Assembly: GCA_030378035.1 (NCBI GenBank)
Contig: JAUCGI010000016.1
Coordinates: 1 to 51,476 of the forward strand
Length of the DNA: 51,476 bases
Origin: Desulfobacterales bacterium HSG2
Lineage (GTDB): Bacteria; Desulfobacterota; Desulfobacteria; Desulfobacterales; 4be13
Direction: 5' to 3'
Position 1 is the first letter of the stretch. Each line of letters begins with the position of its first letter. The notes beneath the pieces are model-generated. The model did not search any database and was not told where the DNA came from. It was given only the letters and a program-made list of their open reading frames with translations. Positions 1 through 8,570 of the stretch are shown here, piece by piece. Both the position numbers and the translations under genes were made by a program.

Positions 1-3000
1 CGCCTCCCTGGCATCCCACGGGCCAGGTCCACCGCTAGGGGGTCGGGGTCCGGTGCTGATAAGGCTTTGAAGGAGGTATAACACACTCTGACATCCCATC
101 ACCTGTGCGTTTTGCAAAGAAGCAGCGTTCGACGCTTCCGTGGTCATGCTGTCAAGGCTCCACAGATGCACCAGACCTTTCAGAGCATGGCTATCCCATA
201 CCTCTCTGAAGAGCCGATTGAAGTCTTCTGGGGATTCCGGTGAGATGTGATAATGGTCCGTATCCGTTTTGTCATACTGATATCCCGGAGTAATCAGAAC
301 AGGCCGTTCCCCAGCCTCTCTCAGCAATTCCGCCAACTCGCTTCCCACTCCCCTGGTATCCGCAAAGATCATCCATGCGCCCCGGTTCTCCGGCTGTTCT
401 GCCGGAGATAATGGCTCAGACGGTATCCAGGATATTTTGTATGCCCATTTTCGGATATCCGGATACAGGTTTCTTAAAAATGTGAACTCACGCATCTTTC
501 TCAGTTCAAGCCCGACAACTTCTGCAATCAGTTCATCGTTGTCATCTGTCAGAAACAGATCACCGGAAATACTTTCACCCCCATTTCCGATCTTGGCATA
601 CGCCCGGAGATTATTGTATGATTCCGGGATGTTGTGAAGGGTAAATGCGTCAACATGAAAGGGAACATAGATATACCTGCCTGCCGTCATTTCAGCATGT
701 TCATTTTCCCGGCAATTGAACAGAAGATGAAACCATGAATCGATCAATCCCGGATATAGCGCATATATCTCCGTTTTTTCAGATAACTCGGGCGGACGTA
801 TCCGGCAAAATGCATCTTCCCCGTGTTTTTGTATATCTTCCAACCATTGAAATGAAGGCCCCCACCCGTAACCGGTAGGTTCATAATCCGCATAAAAGGC
901 ATTGCCTGAAATTGGCTGGATGCTGGATGCTGGATGCTGGATGCTGGATGCTGGATGCTGGGAACCGGAAACCGGAGACTCGGCGATTCCAGTGCAATGG
1001 GTGCGCCATGGTGCTGTCTTTTCCTCATTTTGTTCGGAACTGAGTATTCGGAATGAATAGGTTTGATCTTTCTCCAGAGGTGACAGAACCAGTTGAACCG
1101 TGGAAAAGTTTCCGGTTTCCGGTTTCCGGTTTCCAGTTTCATTGATAAGCAGGGCTTCCGGGAAAACCAGATCCCGTAACTGATATGCGCCATTGCGAAA
1201 GGCTTTTTCAAGGGCGGTTAAGACCATTGAAATATGAGCCGCACCCGGAACAACAATTCTGTTGAACAGTCTGTGCTCATTCAGATAGGTCGGCGATTCC
1301 GAACTGAAGCTCACCTCGAATCGTACTTCATCTGAAGACGGAAGATTCAACTGCTTCCCAATGAGCGGATGATAATCCCCGGACGCGTCCATGACCGACT
1401 GATCCTTCCGACGTGTATCAGAAGACATATCTTCAATCCAGTATCGCTGTCGCTGAAACGGATAGGTGGGCAGGATCACCCGGTTCGGATGAAATGTTTT
1501 TTCAAAATCCTTCCAATCCACAGTGTTCTCTTTGACGTATAACGCTGCCAGATGGGAAAAAGCATCTCCGGCATCGTTGAATTGCTCCATGACTTCCATT
1601 GCAGGCGTTATGGTTTCCGAGTCTTTCCGAACCTCCCCGTAATACAAGAGAGACGTATTTTCTCTTTTCTCATCGGATGCAAAGAGAAGCAACCTCTCCC
1701 GCATTTCATCCCGGGATGCGGCCACTATCGCCAGTCGGTGGCTGAACTGGCTTCGACAGGCGTTGGCTGTGAAGCAAATATCCTCCAACGAAACATCGGG
1801 GTTATCCGACAGATATGCCGCATAAAGCTTCGCCATCTCTTTTATCGCCGCGTCTGTTCTTGTGGACAGCGTGAGAAGACAGGTTTGCGGGTGACGGACG
1901 GGCACTGATGATGAAGTGGTCTTCCGATCCTGGTTGTATGCTTCCAGAACAACATGCACATTGGTGCCGCTGAATCCGAAAGAATTGACGCCTGCGATAC
2001 GCTTCCCGTCATATTTCCGCCAGGGAAGAGATCGGTCAGGAACCTGAACCGGAAGGCTGTCCCAGGGAATGTGCGGGTTCGGGGTTTTCAGATGCAGGTG
2101 AGGCGGGATTTCTTTGTGCCGCATGGAAAGTAATATCTTAATAATCCCCGCAACCCCCGACGCGGGCTCCGAATGCCCGATATTCGTCTTCACCGAACCG
2201 ACAATTAGGGGCTGATCCGGAGAACGATCTTTGCACAACACATTTCCCAGTGCTATCATTTCAATGGGATCACCTAGGCTCGTGCCTGTGCCATGGGCTT
2301 CGATATACCCCACACTCGAAGGGGCAATTCCCGCGTTCTCCAGTGCCGAGCGCACAACTTCCTCCTGGGAGGGGCCGCTGGGTGCGGTGAGAGCGCCGCT
2401 GGCACCATCCTGATTTACAGCCGATCCCCGGACCAGTCCGAGAATGTGATCTCCCTGTTTTAATGCATCTGAAAGACGCCGAAGCACGATCATTCCGCAG
2501 CCTTCCGAGCGGACGTATCCGTTTGCAGATGAATCAAAGGCTTTGCAGCGGCCCTCGGGTGAAAGCATGCCTGCTCTGGAAAAGGCAACGCTCAATCCCG
2601 GGGAAACAAAAACATTTACGCCGCCGGCCAGTGCCATGTCAGATTCTCCGGAGCGCAGGCTCTGACAGGCCAGGTGAACCGCCAGCAGGGATGAGGAACA
2701 TGCGGTATCCACAGACATGCTGGGGCCGGTCAGTCCCAGAACGTAAGAGAGTCTGCCGGATGCCGGGCTTAACAGGACGCCGGTCCCTGAGTATGCATCG
2801 GCCCTGTCATCATATCCGGGACCTAAAATATGCAGTGCATAGTCAAAACAACTGATTCCGACAAAGACCCCTGTTGCGGTTTTGAAGAGATTCTCAGGAA
2901 TCACATTGGCATATTCCAGTGCCTCCCAGGTCACTTCGAGAAGCATTCGCTGCTGGGGATCCATGGTGACGGCTTCCCGGGGAGAAATACTGAAAAATTC

Positions 3001-3321
3001 AGGATCAAAAAGATCGGGCTGATCTAAAAATCCGCCGTGACGGTTAGCGATCTTTCCCACCATATCTGTCTCTGACGCGCAATATTCATTCACATCCCAC
3101 CGCCAAGCTGGAACTTCCGTTATTGCATCGGTTCCGTTACGCAGCATATTCCAGTATGCGTCAGGAGAATCCGCTCCCCCCGGAAAGCGGCATCCCATTC
3201 CGATAATGGCAATCGGTTCGCTTTGCCTGTTTTTCATCGCATTGATTCTGGACTGCATTTTATCCAGCTTCAGCACGGCGTTTTTTAACAGATGTCTGTA
3301 TTTCTGTTCATTCTCTTTCAT
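1..3321 (-). CDS. Type I polyketide synthase, KS-(no AT)-DH-KR start, 3' end beyond window
   Basis: Modular polyketide synthase whose first 1107 codons are in the window and which runs off the left edge in frame. The ketosynthase (about residues 30-460) has the active-site motif DTACSSS with Cys at about 208, and both histidine motifs, [12 protein letters not shown] and KTNIGHSEPASG. The usual KS-AT linker is present, but there is no acyltransferase: no GHSxG is found, and the linker passes directly to the post-AT motif LPTYPFQRQRYW at about residue 610. A dehydratase follows (His in NEHRLFNRIVVP at about 683, Asp in YPGLIDSW at about 860; the usual Gly of HxxxGxxxxP is Asn). The start of a ketoreductase structural region reaches the edge. 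Two heptanucleotide repeat tracts lie inside the DH. The ATG at 3321 is followed by a docking-like helix and then the KS. An AT would have to act in trans, or the module is inactive; this is inference. Confidence 0.93.
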   Translation of the reverse strand, partial: MKENEQKYRHLLKNAVLKLDKMQSRINAMKNRQSEPIAIIGMGCRFPGGADSPDAYWNMLRNGTDAITEVPAWRWDVNEYCASETDMVGKIANRHGGFLDQPDLFDPEFFSISPREAVTMDPQQRMLLEVTWEALEYANVIPENLFKTATGVFVGISCFDYALHILGPGYDDRADAYSGTGVLLSPASGRLSYVLGLTGPSMSVDTACSSSLLAVHLACQSLRSGESDMALAGGVNVFVSPGLSVAFSRAGMLSPEGRCKAFDSSANGYVRSEGCGMIVLRRLSDALKQGDHILGLVRGSAVNQDGASGALTAPSGPSQEEVVRSALENAGIAPSSVGYIEAHGTGTSLGDPIEMIALGNVLCKDRSPDQPLIVGSVKTNIGHSEPASGVAGIIKILLSMRHKEIPPHLHLKTPNPHIPWDSLPVQVPDRSLPWRKYDGKRIAGVNSFGFSGTNVHVVLEAYNQDRKTTSSSVPVRHPQTCLLTLSTRTDAAIKEMAKLYAAYLSDNPDVSLEDICFTANACRSQFSHRLAIVAASRDEMRERLLLFASDEKRENTSLLYYGEVRKDSETITPAMEVMEQFNDAGDAFSHLAALYVKENTVDWKDFEKTFHPNRVILPTYPFQRQRYWIEDMSSDTRRKDQSVMDASGDYHPLIGKQLNLPSSDEVRFEVSFSSESPTYLNEHRLFNRIVVPGAAHISMVLTALEKAFRNGAYQLRDLVFPEALLINETGNRKPETGNFSTVQLVLSPLEKDQTYSFRILSSEQNEEKTAPWRTHCTGIAESPVSGSQHPASSIQHPASSIQPISGNAFYADYEPTGYGWGPSFQWLEDIQKHGEDAFCRIRPPELSEKTEIYALYPGLIDSWFHLLFNCRENEHAEMTAGRYIYVPFHVDAFTLHNIPESYNNLRAYAKIGNGGESISGDLFLTDDNDELIAEVVGLELRKMREFTFLRNLYPDIRKWAYKISWIPSEPLSPAEQPENRGAWMIFADTRGVGSELAELLREAGERPVLITPGYQYDKTDTDHYHISPESPEDFNRLFREVWDSHALKGLVHLWSLDSMTTEASNAASLQNAQVMGCQSVLYLLQSLISTGPRPPSGGPGPWDAREA
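919..960 (-). repeat. Heptanucleotide tandem repeat inside PKS coding sequence
   Basis: Six perfect copies of GATGCTG (plus-strand sense). Read on the minus strand in the PKS frame they encode a 7-residue cycle, QHPASSI, because 3 x 7 nt = 7 codons. The tract sits in the dehydratase region of the synthase. Confidence 0.95.
1108..1142 (-). repeat. Heptanucleotide tandem repeat (GTTTCCG) inside PKS coding sequence
   Basis: Three copies of GTTTCCG followed by two degenerate copies. They encode the TGNRKPETGN stretch in the same DH as the GATGCTG tract. Confidence 0.85.
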
Positions 3322-3467
3322 TGATACTCCGTATTGAAAAATCCTTGAATGTGAGCCTAAAACTGATGTTCACAAGTCCAAGTGCTATAGTACAGGACGG
3401 ATGCCTGCCTGTTCCGAGCCACGAGTCGGGTTTAAATCTGATAGCCAAATGCTGGCACGTTCAACCA

Positions 3468-3704
3468 TCATTGTTCATTCTCCGTTGTCAGTCCCTCAAT
3501 ATAATCCTCCATTCCCTGTTCAGCCAGACAGGAATCTTCATCAGAAAATTCTCCGTAAAGCGCACCGAGTTGTGCCGCGTCAGGAATCGGACTTACATGG
3601 ACGCGGTTACGAAATTTCAGGAAAGCCAAAAATTCGGCAACCTCTCGGAGTTCTGTTTCATTTAAATAATCAATTGATCTGGTAACTTGTTCTCTGAGAG
3701 ACAT
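3468..3704 (-). CDS. Small antitoxin-like protein (78 aa)
   Basis: A 78-residue acidic protein starting MSLREQVTRS with a good ribosome site (GAGAGGAG) just upstream. Its layout, an N-terminal amphipathic helix (LNETELREVAEFLAFLKF) and a C-terminal tail AEQGMEDYIEGL, is the pattern of many orphan type II antitoxin-like proteins in cyanobacteria and deltaproteobacteria. No toxin gene is adjacent: upstream is an AAA ATPase and 146 nt downstream the AT-less PKS begins. The first nine codons and the leader resemble a 26-codon remnant at 4878-4958, suggesting duplication. The family assignment rests on pattern only. Confidence 0.6.
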   Translation of the reverse strand: MSLREQVTRSIDYLNETELREVAEFLAFLKFRNRVHVSPIPDAAQLGALYGEFSDEDSCLAEQGMEDYIEGLTTENEQ

Positions 3705-3739
3705 ATCCGCTCCTCTCTTCTGATAAGGTTTTGGACAAT

Positions 3740-4837
3740 TTATCTGACCTCTGTTTCCCGTTCTGCAGCAATAACGATTTCCTCTTCTGTAAAGGCCACA
3801 GACTCTTTTTTATCTTTTTCTATTCTTTGTATTGTAACGCCGTCATTAACAGCATTATCATCACATAAGACATCTGCCAAGCTTCTCCAGCAGTCACTGT
3901 TATGCGTTGTTGCAAAAACCTGAACATTCAGTCTGTTGGCAGCCTGGGTAATTAACTTCCATAAGTCCTCCATGACCGTGAAATGAAGGTCCGTGTCAAT
4001 TTCATCGATCAACAGTATGCCGTCTTTCGCTTTTACCAATGCCAGAGCAATGCCCAGCATCCGCCAGATACCGTCTCCCATACTTCCGATTGGAATTCGC
4101 TGACGAATTCCTTTGCACTTTACCACAAGTCCGCCTCTTATCCCTAACGACTTTATAAAAACGCCTTTTTTACCGCTAACAGAGGCTATCCTTTCGATTG
4201 TCGGCTCAATAATTTTTATGGACTCAATGACGAGTTGTTCTTCGGGAGTCAGAACAATGTCCTCAAACAGAGGGACAACTTCATCCATAGACAGAGAATC
4301 TGTTGAAATGAAAAACGCTTTGCTCGTCTGTTCGGACGGATTTCGATTGTATCTTCTTCCAAGCCGACTATAAGAAAGTCCGCCCTGATGGCTTAAACGG
4401 AGTTTCACCTCTCTGACGTCTGACAGATTCCAAATCAGTTTTAAAAGATAAGGACCTGGAAATTCAATCTGTTCAGAAGAGTTGTCAGAACCGTTTTCTA
4501 TGATTGCAGCCTGTACCGTGTTGGTCGTGTTCTTACACTTTCCTCGTATTGTAAAGCAAGTGTCTGCATCCATATTATATCCATGAAATAAACGGCAAGC
4601 GTCTATTTCCAGATCTGAAACTTCTCTTTGAGAATCCGACCACATATATTCCCCCCGACGCATTATGGCAGCGGAAATCGGTCTGAGATCCCCTTGGGAA
4701 GCAAGGAACTCTATGGCCTCAAGGATCGAAGTCTTTCCTCCGTTGTTAATCCCTACCAAAAGGTTGACCCGTCCCAGATCATGTAGTCGGAATTTATCGA
4801 ATCCTCTGAAACCCGTTATTTCCAAATCTGTTATCAT
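3740..4837 (-). CDS. AAA family ATPase (AAA_15/AAA_21, ABC-ATPase type)
   Basis: SMC/RecF-like ABC ATPase. From the chosen start (MITDLEITGFRGF, the standard N-terminus of the family) the Walker A is GINNGGKT, the signature-like loop is GSMGDGIWR and the Walker B is GILLIDEID, followed by the switch His in ATTHN. The frame is open 34 codons further upstream to 4939, but that extension overlaps a different short reading frame and looks unrelated. There is no TOPRIM or nuclease domain, so it is not a full OLD protein. It is the third gene of a minus-strand group with the ParA/P-loop and HEPN-like genes, with about 140 nt to the preceding stop. In such families the ATPase normally senses or controls a partner effector; which partner is unknown here. 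Confidence 0.85.
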   Translation of the reverse strand: MITDLEITGFRGFDKFRLHDLGRVNLLVGINNGGKTSILEAIEFLASQGDLRPISAAIMRRGEYMWSDSQREVSDLEIDACRLFHGYNMDADTCFTIRGKCKNTTNTVQAAIIENGSDNSSEQIEFPGPYLLKLIWNLSDVREVKLRLSHQGGLSYSRLGRRYNRNPSEQTSKAFFISTDSLSMDEVVPLFEDIVLTPEEQLVIESIKIIEPTIERIASVSGKKGVFIKSLGIRGGLVVKCKGIRQRIPIGSMGDGIWRMLGIALALVKAKDGILLIDEIDTDLHFTVMEDLWKLITQAANRLNVQVFATTHNSDCWRSLADVLCDDNAVNDGVTIQRIEKDKKESVAFTEEEIVIAAERETEVR

Positions 4838-4877
4838 CTTATTCACCACTCTGTCTCTCATACGCTTATTTATCTTG

Positions 4878-4958
4878 TTATAAATCTGTTTTTGATTCTC
4901 TCGGATCAAAATCTGCTTCGGTCGTAAATCGTCTGGCAATTTGTTCTCTGAGATGCAT
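4878..4958 (-). pseudogene. 26-codon remnant resembling the 5' end of the small antitoxin-like gene
   Basis: A short frame beginning MHLREQIARR, preceded by a leader (AGAACGGATATG) that resembles the leader of the 78-aa gene (GGAGCGGATATG). It stops after 26 codons and overlaps the upstream extension of the AAA gene. I read it as a leftover of a duplicated antitoxin-like gene; it may equally be a short leader peptide. Confidence 0.4.
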
Positions 4959-4978
4959 ATCCGTTCTTTTCGTAATCT

Positions 4979-7849
4979 TTACAGCCGCCTGCTTTTTAAT
5001 CCCAGATAAAATTTATACAAGTAGGCAAAATTGTATAAAACGGCACCCCCGCGCTTGTAACTTTTTCTTATTACTCCATTATCAATCATCAGTGTTTCCA
5101 GTTTCTCAACACTCAGTCCTTTTAAACGGGGGCTGTTGTCTTTATCTTCCTTAACCAATGTGAGCAGATGGTTTAACTCGCTTCTCGTTAAACTATGATA
5201 TCTTAACTCCGGAGGTAATTTATTCTCATTTTTTATGAAATCAAAAATATCCGATAATGGTCTGTTACCTATTGAGTTATGTGCGATATCCTTAAAATAA
5301 GCATCTACGCATTCTGATCTTACGTCAGCGTCTGCATAACATCTGTAGGGCAATATTTCCTTACAGCTTTGCATAAGATAGGGATTTTCTCTTACCTTAT
5401 CAATGGCCAGCCCCATCATATTCAGAAAAGGGCGAACACTGATCGTTTTATTTGCATTTCTCAGATTGATATAAAACCATGTATAAGTATCACCTCCCTT
5501 TCTCTGATAACCGACTTTTTCTCCGAAAAATATCCGGACCAGCGGACGCAGATATTCTTCTTTCAAAGGGAGCTGATTCTGATTATTCTCAGCCAGCCAT
5601 CCTATCTCACTGATAAACTCAGAAGAAAGACCGCTCTCTTTCATCAACTCCGAAAACCATTGTCCTGATTTTGCCATCACCTGCTTAAATAGCAAGGCAA
5701 AGAGTTCTTCTTTTGTCCATTCCAGATCAAAAGCGTGACTTCTCTCCATGCTTCCGTAATTGGTAATTCCCACAATTCTTCGGAAAAGATCGGTTCGTAC
5801 AAAAAGCTTGGGTGATATTCTTTTGTACGGATTATAACGCCAGAATTCAAACAAAGGGACAATGCCATAGCCGCTAGTTTCCCACAAATCCGGTTTTACA
5901 ATTTCATCCAAAAAATCATAAGTGGCAAACAGATGTTGATCGCTTTCATATAATTGTTTATCCCAGGATTTGATATCCTGCTCAATTGCTCCGAACAAAC
6001 GGTCATCCTGAATCAGTTGAACGAATTCCGAAGCGATCTCTGAGTCATTCGGGTTCATGGATTTGACAAAGTGATTCAGATGCGGTTTTGTATGAAAAGA
6101 TAAATTTAATCTCTCACTCTCCGACAGAATCCCTTTCCACAAATAAATGATCCAAAAACGATGGAAAAATAAATTCTGGTTTCCTCCGATCTGCTTCTTT
6201 TCAAATTTGTCAATGGGAAAAAAATGCTGATAATTATCCGCTTTCCGAATGATATTTACAAACAAATAAGTTCCGCTTCTTCTCGCCAGAGATTTTAAAT
6301 TATCGATAGTCTCCTGATATTGCAATGCTTTATAAAATAAGGTTTTTCCGGTGCCCTTACTTGACAGTATTAAAAATTTGTTCGGATTGAAAATATTCAG
6401 CATGGTATTACGATAATAGAATCTGTCTCTCAGAAAATCTTTGTCAGCATCCTCAAAATCAAAGTTATCGCTGAATATTTCCTTACAAAACGGATACAGA
6501 TCATCTAAAATTTTCTGTTTTTTCTCGGTTAATGTTTCATCAGAGATAAATTCTTTTTTTATTCTGCTCTCTTCGAATGTTTTAATTTTATCTTCTAAAA
6601 TTTCAAACAGGTGATTATATGAATGGAACTGCTTCTGCGTAATTAATTCTATGAAAGAACGGTCGGCGATTTCAGAATCTCCGCCCAGATTTTTTAAAAC
6701 GGGATTTTCATAGATACTTGCAAAGTCAAAACTGTACGGTCCTTCTCCAGTATCAAAATGCTCGGCTATGACGCTGATATCGTTTTCAAATTTTTCGATT
6801 CTCTGAATATCGGACGCGATGGCATTGACGATGATCAGGTCCTGATTTTTTTTGTTTTCAGCCGTTTTTTCAAACAGAAAATGCAGTCCGGGTTTGGCCT
6901 GGAATTCTTCCCTGAAAAATCCGACAATGATATCGGAAATGTATAAAACAAATATTCCGAGAATCTCGGTGAATCCGGTCCTTGAATCAATCAGAATCAC
7001 ATCCGGGCTGTAATCGGGATGATCCTTCAAATCCTGAACTAGCCTTGCGAAATTCTGCATCATGCTTTCAGGATTGGAGATGTTCAGCCGGGCAAGCCCT
7101 TCCAAATAGTGGGTCCGGTGAATATCATACCGGCTCAGTCGGTGTTCTTTTTCAAATTCCAGATCATCAACTCTGTAATTCCTGTTCTCCAGATCATCGG
7201 ACAGATTTCCCGCAGGTAAAATAAGGATATCTCCGCTGTTGCCGGTGTACTTTTTATGTAACTGGATGATATGGTCACCCGGATCGGTCTTTTCATCAAA
7301 CCGTTTGTTCAGCATATATTCGACAATACCGTCCGTTTTCGCCAATACATCCGGGTCAATATCATAAAAACCGGGAACGCCGGGGGCCTCCAGGTCACAG
7401 TCGATAACCAGCACTTTCATTCCCAGGTGATACGCACAGTGGATCGCAAAACCGGCAAGGGTTGTGGTCCGCCCCAGGCCGCCTTTGTAGCTGTAAAAGG
7501 TGATAATCGGCGGAAAATCCTCATTATGAATATCAAATTCATTTTCAATATCCGGTTCCAGCAGGGAGCTTAACTTTTTCCGATACCCCAAGTCGATTTT
7601 CTGCTCACCCTGAAAGACGAACTGACAATAATCATCCTCTTCAAATTCTTCGGGGGTGATTTCTTCGATCTGAATCAGCTCGTTTGACTCATGTTTTGAA
7701 TAATCAAGCCCTGTTTTTTCTGTCACAACATACACGTTAAATCCCATATCACCGTTCAGAAGAATGCGGTAATCCTCAATCTTCCCCTCTTTCTGATATT
7801 GGTCGAGATCATAAGCGACTTCGCGTATTTTATTCAGTGTTAAAAGCAT
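4979..7849 (-). CDS. Two-ATPase protein: ParA/MinD-like (KGGxGRT) domain plus C-terminal P-loop ATPase
   Basis: A 956-residue protein. An N-terminal region (1-110) has no motif I recognise. A MinD/ParA-like domain follows, with the deviant Walker A YSYKGGLGRTTT at about 119-130, Asp in VLVIDCDLEAPG at about 147-157, and LIDSRTG at about 286-292. This KGG(V/L)GRT variant is known from proteins in prokaryotic conflict operons rather than from chromosome partitioning. After about residue 490 comes a second P-loop, SSKGTGKT (496-503), within a domain resembling the Sll1717-type P-loop ATPases. Its start codon lies one base after the stop of the upstream HEPN-like gene, so the two are probably translated together. 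Codon usage is more AT-rich than in the flanking PKS genes, consistent with separate acquisition. Likely a signal-dependent switch controlling the HEPN-like protein; this role is inference. Confidence 0.8.
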   Translation of the reverse strand: MLLTLNKIREVAYDLDQYQKEGKIEDYRILLNGDMGFNVYVVTEKTGLDYSKHESNELIQIEEITPEEFEEDDYCQFVFQGEQKIDLGYRKKLSSLLEPDIENEFDIHNEDFPPIITFYSYKGGLGRTTTLAGFAIHCAYHLGMKVLVIDCDLEAPGVPGFYDIDPDVLAKTDGIVEYMLNKRFDEKTDPGDHIIQLHKKYTGNSGDILILPAGNLSDDLENRNYRVDDLEFEKEHRLSRYDIHRTHYLEGLARLNISNPESMMQNFARLVQDLKDHPDYSPDVILIDSRTGFTEILGIFVLYISDIIVGFFREEFQAKPGLHFLFEKTAENKKNQDLIIVNAIASDIQRIEKFENDISVIAEHFDTGEGPYSFDFASIYENPVLKNLGGDSEIADRSFIELITQKQFHSYNHLFEILEDKIKTFEESRIKKEFISDETLTEKKQKILDDLYPFCKEIFSDNFDFEDADKDFLRDRFYYRNTMLNIFNPNKFLILSSKGTGKTLFYKALQYQETIDNLKSLARRSGTYLFVNIIRKADNYQHFFPIDKFEKKQIGGNQNLFFHRFWIIYLWKGILSESERLNLSFHTKPHLNHFVKSMNPNDSEIASEFVQLIQDDRLFGAIEQDIKSWDKQLYESDQHLFATYDFLDEIVKPDLWETSGYGIVPLFEFWRYNPYKRISPKLFVRTDLFRRIVGITNYGSMERSHAFDLEWTKEELFALLFKQVMAKSGQWFSELMKESGLSSEFISEIGWLAENNQNQLPLKEEYLRPLVRIFFGEKVGYQRKGGDTYTWFYINLRNANKTISVRPFLNMMGLAIDKVRENPYLMQSCKEILPYRCYADADVRSECVDAYFKDIAHNSIGNRPLSDIFDFIKNENKLPPELRYHSLTRSELNHLLTLVKEDKDNSPRLKGLSVEKLETLMIDNGVIRKSYKRGGAVLYNFAYLYKFYLGLKSRRL

Positions 7850-7850
7850 G

Positions 7851-8525
7851 TTATTTCCTTTTTCTTTTTGTTCTGTGATTAAAATTGCGACGTATCATGT
7901 TTGCAAATTGTATTGTAAACTCGATATATTCACGGATCAGCTCGTCATCCTTTAAAATATTTTCAATTTCATCAGAAAGTTTATATCTGGCATGAGGCAG
8001 CCACTTCTCATAGAGTTGCTTAAAATACCGACTTAAATCATCATCTTTATGAAGATTGAAATGGTCAAGAATCGGTATACTTTCCCTTCTGCTTTCGTTG
8101 CGACTTTTTCTCTTCTTTCTGTCACTTCTGATGTTGTTCTCGCCAGCTTCTTTTATGAATTTCAGTTTTTTTTCGATCTTATGCTCTCCCTCTTTAAAGA
8201 GAAAATTAAAGGTTATTGACTTCTTAAAACTACTGACAGATGTTTTTAATGCTTTGTTAATTGACAAAATATTTTCTTCGTGGATATTCTCCTCCGGATT
8301 CAACTCGTCGAGTATGTCTCCTACAGCATAGCAAACCATACATTCAATAATATAACCGCTAAGATAGTACAATTCTCGCTTAATTTTGTGTTTATCTTTG
8401 TGATCATGATAAAGACTGTCCCACTCTTTCAGTCGCTTACGAAGCTCTTTACACGCCGCGATATGAGTCTCAGCCGCGCGGAGATAGTCAATATAAGTGG
8501 TATGTGGTCTTTTATCCGAACTCAT
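7851..8525 (-). CDS. HEPN-like protein (candidate RNase effector)
   Basis: A 224-residue, lysine-rich protein. The segment YYLSGYIIECMVCYAV (about residues 53-68) matches the first helix pair of HEPN domains, and near the C-terminus RRNFNH fits the Rx4-6H motif that forms the RNase site in many HEPN proteins. The middle part is charged and low in complexity. The gene starts 45 nt after the stop of the large PKS and its stop is followed after one base by the ATG of the ParA/P-loop gene, so it belongs to that operon. By analogy with other HEPN plus P-loop NTPase pairs it may be a toxin or effector held by the ATPase. The HEPN assignment is from motif shape only. Confidence 0.55.
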   Translation of the reverse strand: MSSDKRPHTTYIDYLRAAETHIAACKELRKRLKEWDSLYHDHKDKHKIKRELYYLSGYIIECMVCYAVGDILDELNPEENIHEENILSINKALKTSVSSFKKSITFNFLFKEGEHKIEKKLKFIKEAGENNIRSDRKKRKSRNESRRESIPILDHFNLHKDDDLSRYFKQLYEKWLPHARYKLSDEIENILKDDELIREYIEFTIQFANMIRRNFNHRTKRKRK

Positions 8526-8570
8526 GGCCGATCTTCTGTGTTTTGATTTGGTTTTCTCTCCTGATTTTGA

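Noticed and set aside
437-3665. Several plus-strand reading frames within the first PKS
   Set aside because: They are shadows of the minus-strand synthase; no ribosome sites or protein-like composition.
3740-4939. Full 399-residue form of the AAA ATPase
   Set aside because: The N-terminal 34 residues do not match the family, and the internal Met gives the standard N-terminus.
4979-7849. Chromosome or plasmid partition ParA
   Set aside because: The KGGLGRT Walker A, the second P-loop domain and the HEPN-like neighbour do not fit ParAB; no parB or parS seen.
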